Below, piece after piece: positions 1 through 7,229 of a stretch of 21,394 nucleotides of DNA (position 1 is its first letter; each line of letters begins with the position of its first letter). The DNA is taken from the NCBI GenBank assembly GCA_038317685.1, contig JBBQBQ010000030.1, positions 1-21,394 of the forward strand, given 5' to 3'. The DNA comes from JBBQBQ01 sp038317685 (GTDB taxonomy: Bacteria > Desulfobacterota > Desulfuromonadia > Desulfuromonadales > DDH964). The position numbers and the translations under genes were made by a program. Below the pieces are notes generated by a model that worked only from the letters and a program-made list of their open reading frames with translations, searched no databases and was not told where the DNA came from.

Positions 1-1
1 G

Positions 2-103
2 GTCGGCAAATGCGGCCACTGCACCATCGACCACCTTTACTGCTGCCTCGACGGCCCGGTCTTCTGGCTGAACGAGGTGAGCGGTCTGCCGGGGGCGCTG
101 TGA
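2..103 (+). CDS. C-terminal end of an FAD/NAD(P)-binding [2Fe-2S] electron-transfer subunit (sulfhydrogenase gamma / AsrB type), partial
   Basis: Only the last 33 residues are in the window. They carry a Cys-rich tail, GKCGHCTIDHLYCCLDGPVF, which resembles the C-terminal [2Fe-2S]-binding motif of the ferredoxin-reductase-like gamma subunits of sulfhydrogenases and anaerobic sulfite reductase (AsrB). In that family this cluster sits next to FAD and links NAD(P)H to the iron-sulfur chain. The stop codon TGA overlaps the GTG start of the formate dehydrogenase gene (GTGA, 4 nt), so the genes are very likely translationally coupled. I infer that this is the NAD(P)-side module of the formate dehydrogenase complex. 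The family call rests on the tail motif plus the beta-type neighbour, and the FAD and NAD domains lie outside the window. Confidence 0.7.
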   Translation, partial: VGKCGHCTIDHLYCCLDGPVFWLNEVSGLPGAL

Positions 104-2148
104 AGAAGACCCTCACCACCTGCCCCTACTGCGGCACCGGCTGTGCCCTCTACCTGCTGGCCGACGATGCCGGGCGCCTGGTCGGGGTCGAGCCGAGCGC
201 CACCCACCCGGTGAGCCGCGGTCACCTCTGCATCAAGGGCTGGAACGCCTACGCCTTCGTCCACCATCCACAGCGGCTGACGACGCCGCTGATCCGCCGC
301 TCCGGGGAGCTGCAGCCGGCCTCCTGGGACGAAGCGTTGGGCCTGGTCGCCGAGCGGCTCCTGGCGATCCGCGACGCGCATGGACCCGACGCCCTGATGT
401 TCTTCTCTTCGGCCAAGGCGACCAACGAGGAGAACTTTCTGCTGATGAAACTGGCGCGGGGGGTCATCGGGACCAACAACATCGATCACTGCGCCCGCCT
501 CTGCCATGCTTCCACCGTCGTCGGCCTCGCCGCCACCCTCGGCTCCGGGGCGATGACCAACAGCATCGCCTGTCTGGAGCAGGCCGACGTCATCCTCGTC
601 ATCGGCTCCAATACCACCGAGCAGCACCCGATGATCGGCGCCCGGATTCTGGGCGCGGCACGACGGGGCACCAAGCTGATCGTCGCCGACCAGCGCCGGA
701 TCCGCCTGGCCCACCACGCCGACCTGCACCTGCGCCACCGCTGCGGCAGCGACGTAGCGCTCCTCAACGGCCTGATGCATGTCATCCTCGCCGAGGGGCT
801 GGAGGACCGTGCCTTCATCGCCGAGCGCACCGAAGGCTTTGAAGAACTGCGGGCCGCCGTCGCCGACTGGACGCCGCAGGCGGCCGCCGCCGTCACCGGC
901 CTCACGGCGGCGGAGATCGTCGCCGCCGCCCGGACCTTCGCCGGAGGGGAGCGGGGGGCGATCGTCTATGCCATGGGGATCACCCAGCACACCCACGGCG
1001 TCGACAACGTCAAGGCGGTCGCCGATCTCGCCCTCTTGACCGGCAACCTCGGACGCCCCGGCACCGGGGTCAACCCGCTGCGCGGCCAGAACAACGTCCA
1101 GGGGGCCTGCGACATGGGCGCCCTCCCCGATGTCGTCAGCGGTTACCAGAAGGTCGCCGAACCGGCGGTCCGGGAAAAGTTCGCGCACGCCTGGGGATTG
1201 CCGGCCCTGTCCGGGCACCCCGGACTGATGGCAACTCTGGCGATGAACGCCATGGCCGACGGGCAGGTCAAAGGGGCCTTTATCCTCGGCGAGAACCCCC
1301 TGATCTCAGACCCCGATCAGGCCCACGCCCGCCGGGCCCTCACCTCCCTCGATTTTCTGGTGGTGCAGGAGATATTTCTGAGCGAAACCGCGCAGCTTGC
1401 CGACGTGGTCCTTCCCGCCGCCTGCTTCGCCGAGAAGGACGGCACCTTCACCTCGACCGAACGTTTGGTGCAGAGGGTGCGCCGGGCCGTAGCCCCGCCC
1501 GGGGCAGCACGGGCCGACTGGGAAATTCTCAAAGAGCTGGCGCGGCGCTGCGGCGGCGACTGGCCGGACTATCCGGACCCGGGGGCGATCATGGCCGAGA
1601 TCGCCGGCCTCACTCCGAGTTACGGCGGCATCGCCTATCCGCGCCTGGAGCCGTTCGGACTCCCCTGGCCCTGTCCGACTCCCGACCACCCCGGCACCCC
1701 GATCCTCCATGTCGGCACCTGCACCCGCGGCAAGGGCCGCTTCCTCGCCAGCGGCTACCGCCCCCCGGCCGAGCTCCCCGACGCCGAATATCCGCTCCTC
1801 CTCACCACCGGGCGAACCTACTTCCACTGGCACACCGGGACCATGACCCGCCGCACCCACCTCCTTGACCGCGAAGAGCGCGGCCCCTTTGTCGAACTCC
1901 ATCCCGACGATGGAGCGGCCCTCGGCGTGCGCGACCGGGAGGAGGTGACCATCGCCTCCCGCCGGGGAACGATCCGGGCCCGGGTCCGGCTGACGACGAT
2001 GGTCGGGGCGGGGACGATCTTCATGCCCTTCCACTTCGCCGAAGGGGCAGCCAATGCCCTGACCCACAACGCCCTCGACCCCGAGGCCGGCATCCCGGAA
2101 TTCAAAGTCTGCGCCGCCCGGGTGGAAAAAACGCCATGCGCCGACTGA
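100..2148 (+). CDS. fdhA: Formate dehydrogenase catalytic (alpha) subunit, FdhF-like molybdopterin oxidoreductase, Cys form
   Basis: Oxidises formate to CO2, or the reverse, at a Mo/W-bis-MGD centre, presumably in the cytoplasm because no signal peptide is visible. I chose GTG at 100, which overlaps the upstream stop and places the [4Fe-4S] motif at the N-terminus as in E. coli FdhF; 682 residues against about 715 for FdhF. Seen: CPYCGTGC (C8, C11, C15) with C44 and K46 in CIKG; CARLCHAS with C135-H136 at the place of FdhF selenocysteine 140, encoded by TGC rather than TGA; GVNPLRGQNNVQGACDMGALP; and a C-terminal MGD-binding domain ending EFKVCAARVE. Similarity to FdhF runs through the whole length. 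The gene sits between gamma- and beta-type subunits, suggesting a soluble formate:NAD(P)+ or ferredoxin-linked enzyme. The family call is firm; the electron acceptor is inference. Confidence 0.92.
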   Translation: MKKTLTTCPYCGTGCALYLLADDAGRLVGVEPSATHPVSRGHLCIKGWNAYAFVHHPQRLTTPLIRRSGELQPASWDEALGLVAERLLAIRDAHGPDALMFFSSAKATNEENFLLMKLARGVIGTNNIDHCARLCHASTVVGLAATLGSGAMTNSIACLEQADVILVIGSNTTEQHPMIGARILGAARRGTKLIVADQRRIRLAHHADLHLRHRCGSDVALLNGLMHVILAEGLEDRAFIAERTEGFEELRAAVADWTPQAAAAVTGLTAAEIVAAARTFAGGERGAIVYAMGITQHTHGVDNVKAVADLALLTGNLGRPGTGVNPLRGQNNVQGACDMGALPDVVSGYQKVAEPAVREKFAHAWGLPALSGHPGLMATLAMNAMADGQVKGAFILGENPLISDPDQAHARRALTSLDFLVVQEIFLSETAQLADVVLPAACFAEKDGTFTSTERLVQRVRRAVAPPGAARADWEILKELARRCGGDWPDYPDPGAIMAEIAGLTPSYGGIAYPRLEPFGLPWPCPTPDHPGTPILHVGTCTRGKGRFLASGYRPPAELPDAEYPLLLTTGRTYFHWHTGTMTRRTHLLDREERGPFVELHPDDGAALGVRDREEVTIASRRGTIRARVRLTTMVGAGTIFMPFHFAEGAANALTHNALDPEAGIPEFKVCAARVEKTPCAD

Positions 2149-3116
2149 CCGAAGCCGAACTCCTCCGCTGGCTGCGAGGTTTGGAGGACCGCTTCGAGGT
2201 CCTGCTGCCGGTCCTGCTGGTCGACGGCAGCAGGGCCCTCGGGCGCCTCGATGAAGGCGCGCCGGCCCTGGCCGGCGGACGCCTGCCGCGCAAACCGACC
2301 GAGGCCTTCTTCCCCCAGCACGACCCGGTCCTGACCGCCGCACTCGATGGGGCCATCCTAGCGATGCCGGCGGCACGACCCCTCTTCGTCCTCGGCTTCA
2401 CCGCCGCCGATCTCGCCTGCCTGGAGTTCATCGACCGCTTCTTTGCCGCCCCCTTCCGCGACGATCTCTACTATCGCCGCCGCGCCGGGGCGGTCGTCGC
2501 CGGCCTCACCGGGGCCCTCGGTCCGGCCGGAGAGATCTTGCCCCCGGCCGGCGGCAACTGCGACCTGGAAGTGATCGCAACCGGCGACGCCTTCCTGCTG
2601 GACCCCTACACTCCGGCCGGGCAGTCTTTGACCGGGGAGGTCGGCGTGCCGGCCGCCGCGCCCGAACTGCGGCCGGTCCAATCCGCCGCTGCCGCCCTTT
2701 CCGACGAGCCGCAGCGACTGCTGCAGCGGGCCTCGGAGCTGATCCGCGCCGACCGCGTCCCTGACGCCTTCTGGGCCGAGATCGGCACCCGCTGCATCGC
2801 CTGCACCGCCTGCAACCTGGTCTGCCCGACCTGCACCTGCTACGGGGTTCAGGATTGGAGCTACCCCGACCGGACCGAGCGCAGCCGGATGTGGGACTCC
2901 TGTCAGCTGGAAGGCTTCATGCGCGAAGCGAGCGGTCACAACCCCCTGGGAAGCGAGGCGCTGCGCACCCGCCGCCGCATCCACCACAAGCTCGCCGCCG
3001 ACGTCGAGCGCTGGGGCCACCTCACCTGCTATCTCTGCGGTCGCTGCGACGCCGCCTGCCCGACCGGCATCGGCATCCAGGCGATCGCCCGGGAGCTGGT
3101 GGCGCGCTACGGCTGA
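2136..3116 (+). CDS. Two-cluster [4Fe-4S] electron-transfer protein (sulfhydrogenase beta / AsrA-like)
   Basis: 326 residues. The ATG overlaps the formate dehydrogenase stop by 13 nt, so it belongs to the same operon. The C-terminal third has two ferredoxin-type clusters: C220-x2-C223-x2-C226-x3-C230-P (CIACTACNLVCP) and C298-x2-C301-x2-C304-x3-C308-P (CYLCGRCDAACP). Between them are further cysteines in CTCYG and WDSCQLEGF. This layout, with a roughly 200-residue N-terminal domain lacking cofactor motifs, matches the beta subunit of sulfhydrogenases and AsrA of anaerobic sulfite reductase. Those proteins pass electrons between the catalytic subunit and the FAD/NAD(P) gamma subunit. Here the catalytic partner is a formate dehydrogenase rather than a NiFe hydrogenase or sulfite reductase. 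No terminator with a U-tract follows directly. Confidence 0.82.
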   Translation: MRRLTEAELLRWLRGLEDRFEVLLPVLLVDGSRALGRLDEGAPALAGGRLPRKPTEAFFPQHDPVLTAALDGAILAMPAARPLFVLGFTAADLACLEFIDRFFAAPFRDDLYYRRRAGAVVAGLTGALGPAGEILPPAGGNCDLEVIATGDAFLLDPYTPAGQSLTGEVGVPAAAPELRPVQSAAAALSDEPQRLLQRASELIRADRVPDAFWAEIGTRCIACTACNLVCPTCTCYGVQDWSYPDRTERSRMWDSCQLEGFMREASGHNPLGSEALRTRRRIHHKLAADVERWGHLTCYLCGRCDAACPTGIGIQAIARELVARYG

Positions 3117-3235
3117 GTCCGGGGAGGACGCCCCTGCCCCGTCGGGGACGACCCCGCAGTTTCCCTTTCCGGGCCACCAACCCGGATGCCCACGGGGTAC
3201 TGGGGTAGGCCCTGATCCATTCCCCATCTTTCCTC

Positions 3236-3264
3236 TTGACACCCATTCGAATATTCTTTAGGTT
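3236..3264 (+). promoter_or_regulatory. Sigma-70-type promoter for the riboswitch-controlled transsulfuration operon
   Basis: TTGACA at 3236-3241, a 17-nt spacer, then TAGGTT at 3259-3264. The -35 is perfect and the -10 weak (3 of 6). It lies about 45 nt upstream of the SAM-I aptamer, which fits a leader transcript that starts just before the aptamer. The DNA here is markedly more AT-rich than the flanking genes. Confidence 0.55.
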
Positions 3265-3305
3265 AAAGGTCAAATATCGGCGGCCCTGCCGTCGAGCAAG
3301 CACCG

Positions 3306-3420
3306 TACTTATCAAGAGTGGTGGAGGGACAGGCCCTGCGAAGCCACAGCAACCGATCCGCATCGCGCGGATGCTGGTGCTAACTCCTGCTCCGGGAAAC
3401 CGGGGGAAGATGAGGACGGA
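3306..3420 (+). promoter_or_regulatory. SAM-I (S-box) riboswitch aptamer
   Basis: The conserved S-box landmarks occur in order: CTTATCAAGAG at the P1/P2 start, GTGGAGGGA, GGCCC..GAAGCC.CAGCAACC, a P3 hairpin, GGTGCTAA.TCC, a P4 hairpin and GAAGATGAGGA closing P1. By family knowledge it binds S-adenosylmethionine and stops transcription when SAM is high. The P1 3' strand GATGAGGA (3409-3416) is complementary, with one G-U pair, to TTCTCATC (3467-3474) inside the following terminator. This gives the expected aptamer/antiterminator switch. It controls the two PLP transsulfuration genes at 3527 and 4801. Confidence 0.95.
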
Positions 3421-3460
3421 GCTTCGCAGGACGATCATGCTCAAAGATCCGACCCTTCGA

Positions 3461-3494
3461 AGCCCCTTCTCATCCCCACGAGAAGGGGCTTTTT
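3461..3494 (+). terminator. Riboswitch-controlled intrinsic terminator
   Basis: Perfect 11-bp stem AGCCCCTTCTC / GAGAAGGGGCT (3461-3471 / 3480-3490) with an 8-nt loop, followed by TTTT at 3491-3494. It lies between the SAM-I aptamer and the first gene, and its 5' arm carries the antiterminator partner of the aptamer P1 3' strand. Confidence 0.9.
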
Positions 3495-3526
3495 GCATGC
3501 CCCTCAAACCACCAAGGGGATGATCG

Positions 3527-4684
3527 ATGACCACCACCGCAACCCAGCACCTCACCCTGGAAAGCAGCCTGGTTCAACTCGGCGTCGGCCGCGACGAGCA
3601 CACCGGCGGCATCAGCTTTCCGATCTACCCGAGCGCCACCTATCGCCACCCCGGGGTCGGCGAGAGCACCGGCTACGACTACACCCGCTCCGGCAACCCG
3701 ACCCGGCAACTCCTCGAGGAGGCCTTCGCCACCCTGGAAGGGGGGGGCCGCGGCCTCGCCTTCTCCTCCGGGATGGCGGCCCTCACCACCCTCTTTCTCC
3801 ACTTCTCCGCCGGCGACCACCTTCTCGTCTCCGAGGATCTCTACGGCGGCACCTTCCGGGTCATCGAGCAGGTCTTCGGCAAGTTCGGCCTCTGTGCCAG
3901 CTACCTCGATACCGGCGACCTCGCCGCCGTTTCCGCGGCGCTGCGCCCGGAGACCAAGGCGCTTCTCGTCGAGACCCCCGGCAACCCCCTCCTCGGCGTC
4001 GCCGACCTGCAGGCGCTCGGAGAGTTCTGCCGCGCCCACGGCCTCCTCTTCCTCGTCGACAACACCTTCCTTACTCCGGTCCTGCAGCGCCCCTTCGACT
4101 TCGGCGCCGACGTCACCATCTATTCGGCGACCAAGTACTTCGGCGGCCACAACGATCTTTGCGCCGGCGCCCTGGTGGCGCGCACCGCCGAACTGGGGGA
4201 GCGCCTTTACTTCCTGCAGAACTCCACCGGCGCCGTCCTCCCTCCCCAGGACTGCTGGCTGCTGCTGCGCTCCCTCAAGACCCTCCCCCTGCGCCTGGAA
4301 CGGCACTGCGCCAACGCCCTGGAGGTCGCCCGCTGGCTGCAGTTCCAACCCAGGGTCCAGACGGTATACTATCCGGGGCTCCCCGACCACCCGGGGCATG
4401 AACTGTCGAAGCGCCAGGCCGACGGCTTCGGCGGCATGCTCTCCTTCCGGGTCGACTCTGCCGCGACGGCCCGCCGGGTGCTGAAGCGCCTGAAGCTGAT
4501 CTCCTTCGCCGAGAGCCTCGGCGGGGTCGAGTCGCTGATGACCCTGCCCGCGGTCCAGACCCATGGCGACATCCCGGTGGCGGAGCGGGAACGCCGGGGC
4601 ATCTGCGAGGCGCTGCTGCGCTTTTCGGTCGGGATCGAAAGCGTGTCCGACATCATCGCCGATCTGGAACAAGCTCTCGGGTAA
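3527..4684 (+). CDS. PLP-dependent transsulfuration enzyme (cystathionine gamma-synthase / O-acetylhomoserine sulfhydrylase / gamma-lyase family), copy 1
   Basis: 385 residues, fold-type I Cys/Met metabolism PLP enzyme, the usual length for the family. The start ATG at 3527 has AAGGGGA (3513-3519) about 7 nt upstream. Seen: YDYTRSGNPTR (phosphate-binding Tyr/Arg of the partner subunit), SSGMAAL, the substrate-pocket ETPGNPL, DNTF, the Schiff-base lysine K203 in SATKYFGGH, and SLGGVESL near the C-terminus. Being first after a SAM-I riboswitch, and with metX also riboswitch-controlled downstream, it most likely turns activated homoserine into cystathionine or homocysteine. Members of this family that synthesise, cleave or sulfhydrylate cannot be separated reliably by eye, so no symbol is given. 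Confidence 0.9.
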   Translation: MTTTATQHLTLESSLVQLGVGRDEHTGGISFPIYPSATYRHPGVGESTGYDYTRSGNPTRQLLEEAFATLEGGGRGLAFSSGMAALTTLFLHFSAGDHLLVSEDLYGGTFRVIEQVFGKFGLCASYLDTGDLAAVSAALRPETKALLVETPGNPLLGVADLQALGEFCRAHGLLFLVDNTFLTPVLQRPFDFGADVTIYSATKYFGGHNDLCAGALVARTAELGERLYFLQNSTGAVLPPQDCWLLLRSLKTLPLRLERHCANALEVARWLQFQPRVQTVYYPGLPDHPGHELSKRQADGFGGMLSFRVDSAATARRVLKRLKLISFAESLGGVESLMTLPAVQTHGDIPVAERERRGICEALLRFSVGIESVSDIIADLEQALG

Positions 4685-4715
4685 TGTTCCTCATTCTTCC
4701 CATTCTTCCCCTTCT

Positions 4716-4752
4716 TCCCATGACTCCCATGGGACTTATGGGAGTTATGGGA
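4716..4752 (+). repeat. Hairpin built from 9-nt direct repeats between the two transsulfuration genes
   Basis: The arm TCCCATGACTCCCAT (4716-4730) pairs with ATGGGAGTTATGGGA (4738-4752) around a 7-nt loop: 15 pairs, one of them G-U. The right side is made of tandem 9-mers, ATGGGACTT, ATGGGAGTT, ATGGGACCT (4729-4755). The left flank is made of pyrimidine 9-mers of the type CTTCCCATT / CTTCCCCTT. No T-run follows, so it is not a standard terminator. It may affect RNA processing or stability, or be a replication-slippage product. Confidence 0.75.
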
Positions 4753-4800
4753 CCTCTGGGATAAATGACAACCTATCGTCCTAAAAAAGGAATTCCCCCC

Positions 4801-5952
4801 ATGATGCACAAGCCCTACCGCCCGGCCACCCTCCTCGTCCATCAGGGGACCGACCGCGATCCGGCGACCGGCGCCGCGACCGTCCCCATCTACACCGCCT
4901 CCACCTACCACCACCCTGCAGGAGTGGGGCAGGAATACGACTACGCCCGCGGCGGCAACCCGAGCCGCAGCCAGGTGGAGGAAGCGATCGCCCTCCTCGA
5001 GGGGGGTGTGCGAGGTTTCGCTTATGCCTCGGGGATGGCCGCCACCGCCGGGGCTCTTTCGCTTCTGAAGTGCGGCGACCATCTCCTCGCCCCCCTCGAC
5101 CTGTATGGCGGAAGCTACCGGTACCTGACGACGATCCTCCCCCAGCAGGGGATCTCCGTCGATTTCGTCGACATGACCGACCCGGAAAAGCTCGCCGCCG
5201 GGTTGCGCCCTTCCACCCGCGCGATCTTCATCGAGACCCCCTCCAATCCCCTCTGCCAGATCACCGACCTGCGGGCGGTCGCCGCCCTGGCCCGCACCAA
5301 GGGACTGCTGACGATTATCGACAACACCTTCATGACTCCGCTGCTGCAAAAGCCGCTGGAACTCGGCTTCGACGTGGTGGTTCACAGCGGCACCAAATTC
5401 CTCGGCGGCCACTCGGATCTATTGGCCGGCCTCGCCACCACCGCCGACCCCGACCTGGCCAAGCGCCTCAAGCACTACCAGAACGCCGCCGGCAACGTCC
5501 TCTCCCCCTTCGATTCCTTCCTCCTGTCTCGCGGCATCAAAACCCTGGGACTGCGGCTGGCCGCAGCGCAGCGCAACGCCGGCACCCTCGCCGAGCGCCT
5601 CCAGGCCCATCCGGCGGTCGCCCGGGTCTACTACCCGGGCCTTGCCGACCACCCCGGCCGGGCGGTCCACTTCGCCCAGGCCGCAGGCCCCGGCGCGGTC
5701 CTCTCCTTCGACCTCCACTCCCGCGCCGGCGTCCAGCGACTGCTGGAGACGGTGCGGCTGCCGATCATCGCCCCGAGCCTCGGCGGCGTTGAGACGATCC
5801 TCACCCACTGCTGGTCGATGTCCCATGCCGCCATTCCGGCAGTGGTCAAGAAGCAACTCGGCATCGGCGAAACCCTGCTGCGCATCTCCGCCGGCATCGA
5901 GGATCCGGAGGACCTCTGGGAGGATCTGGAGAAGGGCCTGTTCCCCTCCTAA
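4801..5952 (+). CDS. PLP-dependent transsulfuration enzyme (cystathionine lyase / synthase / O-acetylhomoserine sulfhydrylase family), copy 2
   Basis: 383 residues from ATG 4801, preceded by AAGGAA (4787-4792). An in-frame ATG at 4765 would add 12 residues of non-family sequence and has no good ribosome site. Seen: YDYARGGNPSR, ASGMAA, ETPSNPL, DNTF, the PLP lysine K199 in SGTKFLGGHSDLLAG, and SLGGVETILTH near the C-terminus. It is a diverged paralogue of the preceding gene and probably shares its transcript, since only 116 nt with no intrinsic terminator separate them. The pair plausibly covers both transsulfuration steps, or one sulfhydrylation and one lyase activity. The exact reaction is not decidable from sequence alone. 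Confidence 0.9.
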   Translation: MMHKPYRPATLLVHQGTDRDPATGAATVPIYTASTYHHPAGVGQEYDYARGGNPSRSQVEEAIALLEGGVRGFAYASGMAATAGALSLLKCGDHLLAPLDLYGGSYRYLTTILPQQGISVDFVDMTDPEKLAAGLRPSTRAIFIETPSNPLCQITDLRAVAALARTKGLLTIIDNTFMTPLLQKPLELGFDVVVHSGTKFLGGHSDLLAGLATTADPDLAKRLKHYQNAAGNVLSPFDSFLLSRGIKTLGLRLAAAQRNAGTLAERLQAHPAVARVYYPGLADHPGRAVHFAQAAGPGAVLSFDLHSRAGVQRLLETVRLPIIAPSLGGVETILTHCWSMSHAAIPAVVKKQLGIGETLLRISAGIEDPEDLWEDLEKGLFPS

Positions 5953-5978
5953 CCTCCCCAAGGAATTGATTTGTTTGT

Positions 5979-6007
5979 TTGACAAGGTCCGTTTCAACTT
6001 CTATTGT
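5979..6007 (+). promoter_or_regulatory. Sigma-70-type promoter for the TRAP binding-protein gene
   Basis: TTGACA (5979-5984), 17-nt spacer, TATTGT (6002-6007), in a locally AT-rich gap of 110 nt. It lies about 55 nt before the start of the binding-protein gene. Confidence 0.6.
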
Positions 6008-6062
6008 ATTGTCGGTTGTAAAACAGTGTTCGGGTCCCATCAACCCTGCATAGGAGGAGCAC

Positions 6063-7157
6063 ATGAAACAGACCAACCGGCGTGAGTTTCTCAAACAAGC
6101 CACGGTGGCGACAGCTGCCGCGGCGGCGGTTACCACGATGTCGGCTCCGGCGGTTCTCGCCGCCGAGAAGACCATCCAGTGGAAGATGGTGACCACCTGG
6201 CCGCCCCACTTCCCGATCCTCGGCGAAGGTGCGGACAAACTCGCCAACATGATCGACATCATGTCCGGCGGGCGCCTGAAGATCCAGGTCTATGGCGGCG
6301 GCGAACTGGTTCCGCCGCTGCAGGCCTTCGACGCCGTCAGCCAGGGGATGGTCCAGATGGGACATGGCGCCGCCTATTACTGGGCCGGCAAATCCCCGGC
6401 CACCCAGTTCTTCGCCGCCGTCCCCTTCGGCATGAACGCCCAGGGGATGAACGCCTGGATTTATACCGGCGGCGGCCTGGAGCTCTGGGAAGAGGTCTAC
6501 GCTCCCTTCGGCCTGAAGCCGATGCCGGCCGGCAACACCGGCGTGCAGATGGGCGGCTGGTTCAACCGGGAGATCAAGAGCATCAATGACTTCAAGGGCC
6601 TGAAGATGCGCATCCCCGGCCTCGGCGGCAAGGTCCTGGCCAAGGCCGGCGGCACCGCGGTCCTATCGGCGGGCGGCGAGATCTACACCAACCTGGAGCG
6701 CGGCGTCATCGACGCGACCGAGTGGGTTGGTCCTTACAACGATTACAAGATGGGCTTCTACAAGGTCGCCAAATACTACTACTATCCCGGCTGGCACGAG
6801 CCGGGGACGGTCCTCGAGACCTTCGTCAACAAAAAGGCTTTCGAGGAGCTGCCGAAAGATCTCCAGGAAATCGTGACGACCGCCGCCATGGCCTGCAACC
6901 TGTGGATGCTCTGCGAGTCGGAGACCAAGAACAACTTCTACCTGGATAAACTGGTGAAAGAGGAAGGGGTCCAGCTGCGGGCCTTCCCCCCCGACGTTAT
7001 CAAGGCGCTCCGCAAGTATTCCGACGAAGTTCTGGCGGAAGTGGCCGCCAGCGATCCGATGAGCAAAAAGGTCTACGAGAGCTTCCGCAAATTCCAGAAG
7101 CAGTACAATGCCTGGGGAAAAATCTCCGAGGTGGCCTACTCCTCCATCTTCGAGTAA
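6063..7157 (+). CDS. dctP: TRAP transporter substrate-binding protein, TakP-like (2-oxo acid type)
   Basis: 364 residues, periplasmic. ATG 6063 follows a strong site, AGGAGGAG (6051-6058). The N-terminus is a twin-arginine (Tat) signal, TNRREFLKQA (R6, R7), with an Ala-rich core and likely cleavage near A34, so the protein may be exported folded. The mature part closely resembles Rhodobacter sphaeroides TakP, a dimeric 2-oxoacid-binding protein: GELVPPLQAFDAV, GNTGVQMGGWF, LKMRIPG with the conserved TRAP arginine (R183), ATEWVGPY (E220, W221) and YYYYPGW. By analogy it may bind pyruvate or other 2-oxo acids; this is inference. Its membrane partners dctQM are encoded on the opposite strand, tail to tail, not downstream as is usual. 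Confidence 0.9.
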   Translation: MKQTNRREFLKQATVATAAAAAVTTMSAPAVLAAEKTIQWKMVTTWPPHFPILGEGADKLANMIDIMSGGRLKIQVYGGGELVPPLQAFDAVSQGMVQMGHGAAYYWAGKSPATQFFAAVPFGMNAQGMNAWIYTGGGLELWEEVYAPFGLKPMPAGNTGVQMGGWFNREIKSINDFKGLKMRIPGLGGKVLAKAGGTAVLSAGGEIYTNLERGVIDATEWVGPYNDYKMGFYKVAKYYYYPGWHEPGTVLETFVNKKAFEELPKDLQEIVTTAAMACNLWMLCESETKNNFYLDKLVKEEGVQLRAFPPDVIKALRKYSDEVLAEVAASDPMSKKVYESFRKFQKQYNAWGKISEVAYSSIFE

Positions 7158-7176
7158 GAAGTCCGGTCTGGTCCGC

Positions 7177-7218
7177 AACAACCAAAAGGCCCGCCGAATG
7201 GCGGGCCTTTTGGTTGTT
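7177..7218. terminator. Bidirectional intrinsic terminator between dctP and dctM
   Basis: Perfect 19-bp inverted repeat (7177-7195 / 7200-7218) with a GAAT loop. The GC core GGCCCGCC / GGCGGGCC is flanked by AACAACCAAAA on the left and TTTTGGTTGTT on the right, so each strand ends its stem in a T-rich tract. It lies 19 nt after the dctP stop and 11 nt from the dctM stop, serving both convergent genes. Confidence 0.9.
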
Positions 7219-7229
7219 TGAATACCGGT

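Noticed and set aside
37..1218. Long minus-strand frames opposite the formate dehydrogenase gene and the other GC-rich genes
   Set aside because: They are shadows produced by high GC content; they lack family motifs and lie fully antisense to genes with clear catalytic signatures.
3117..3235. Possible terminator after the formate dehydrogenase operon (CCCCGTCGGGG)
   Set aside because: Short stem, no T tract; could not be supported as an intrinsic terminator.
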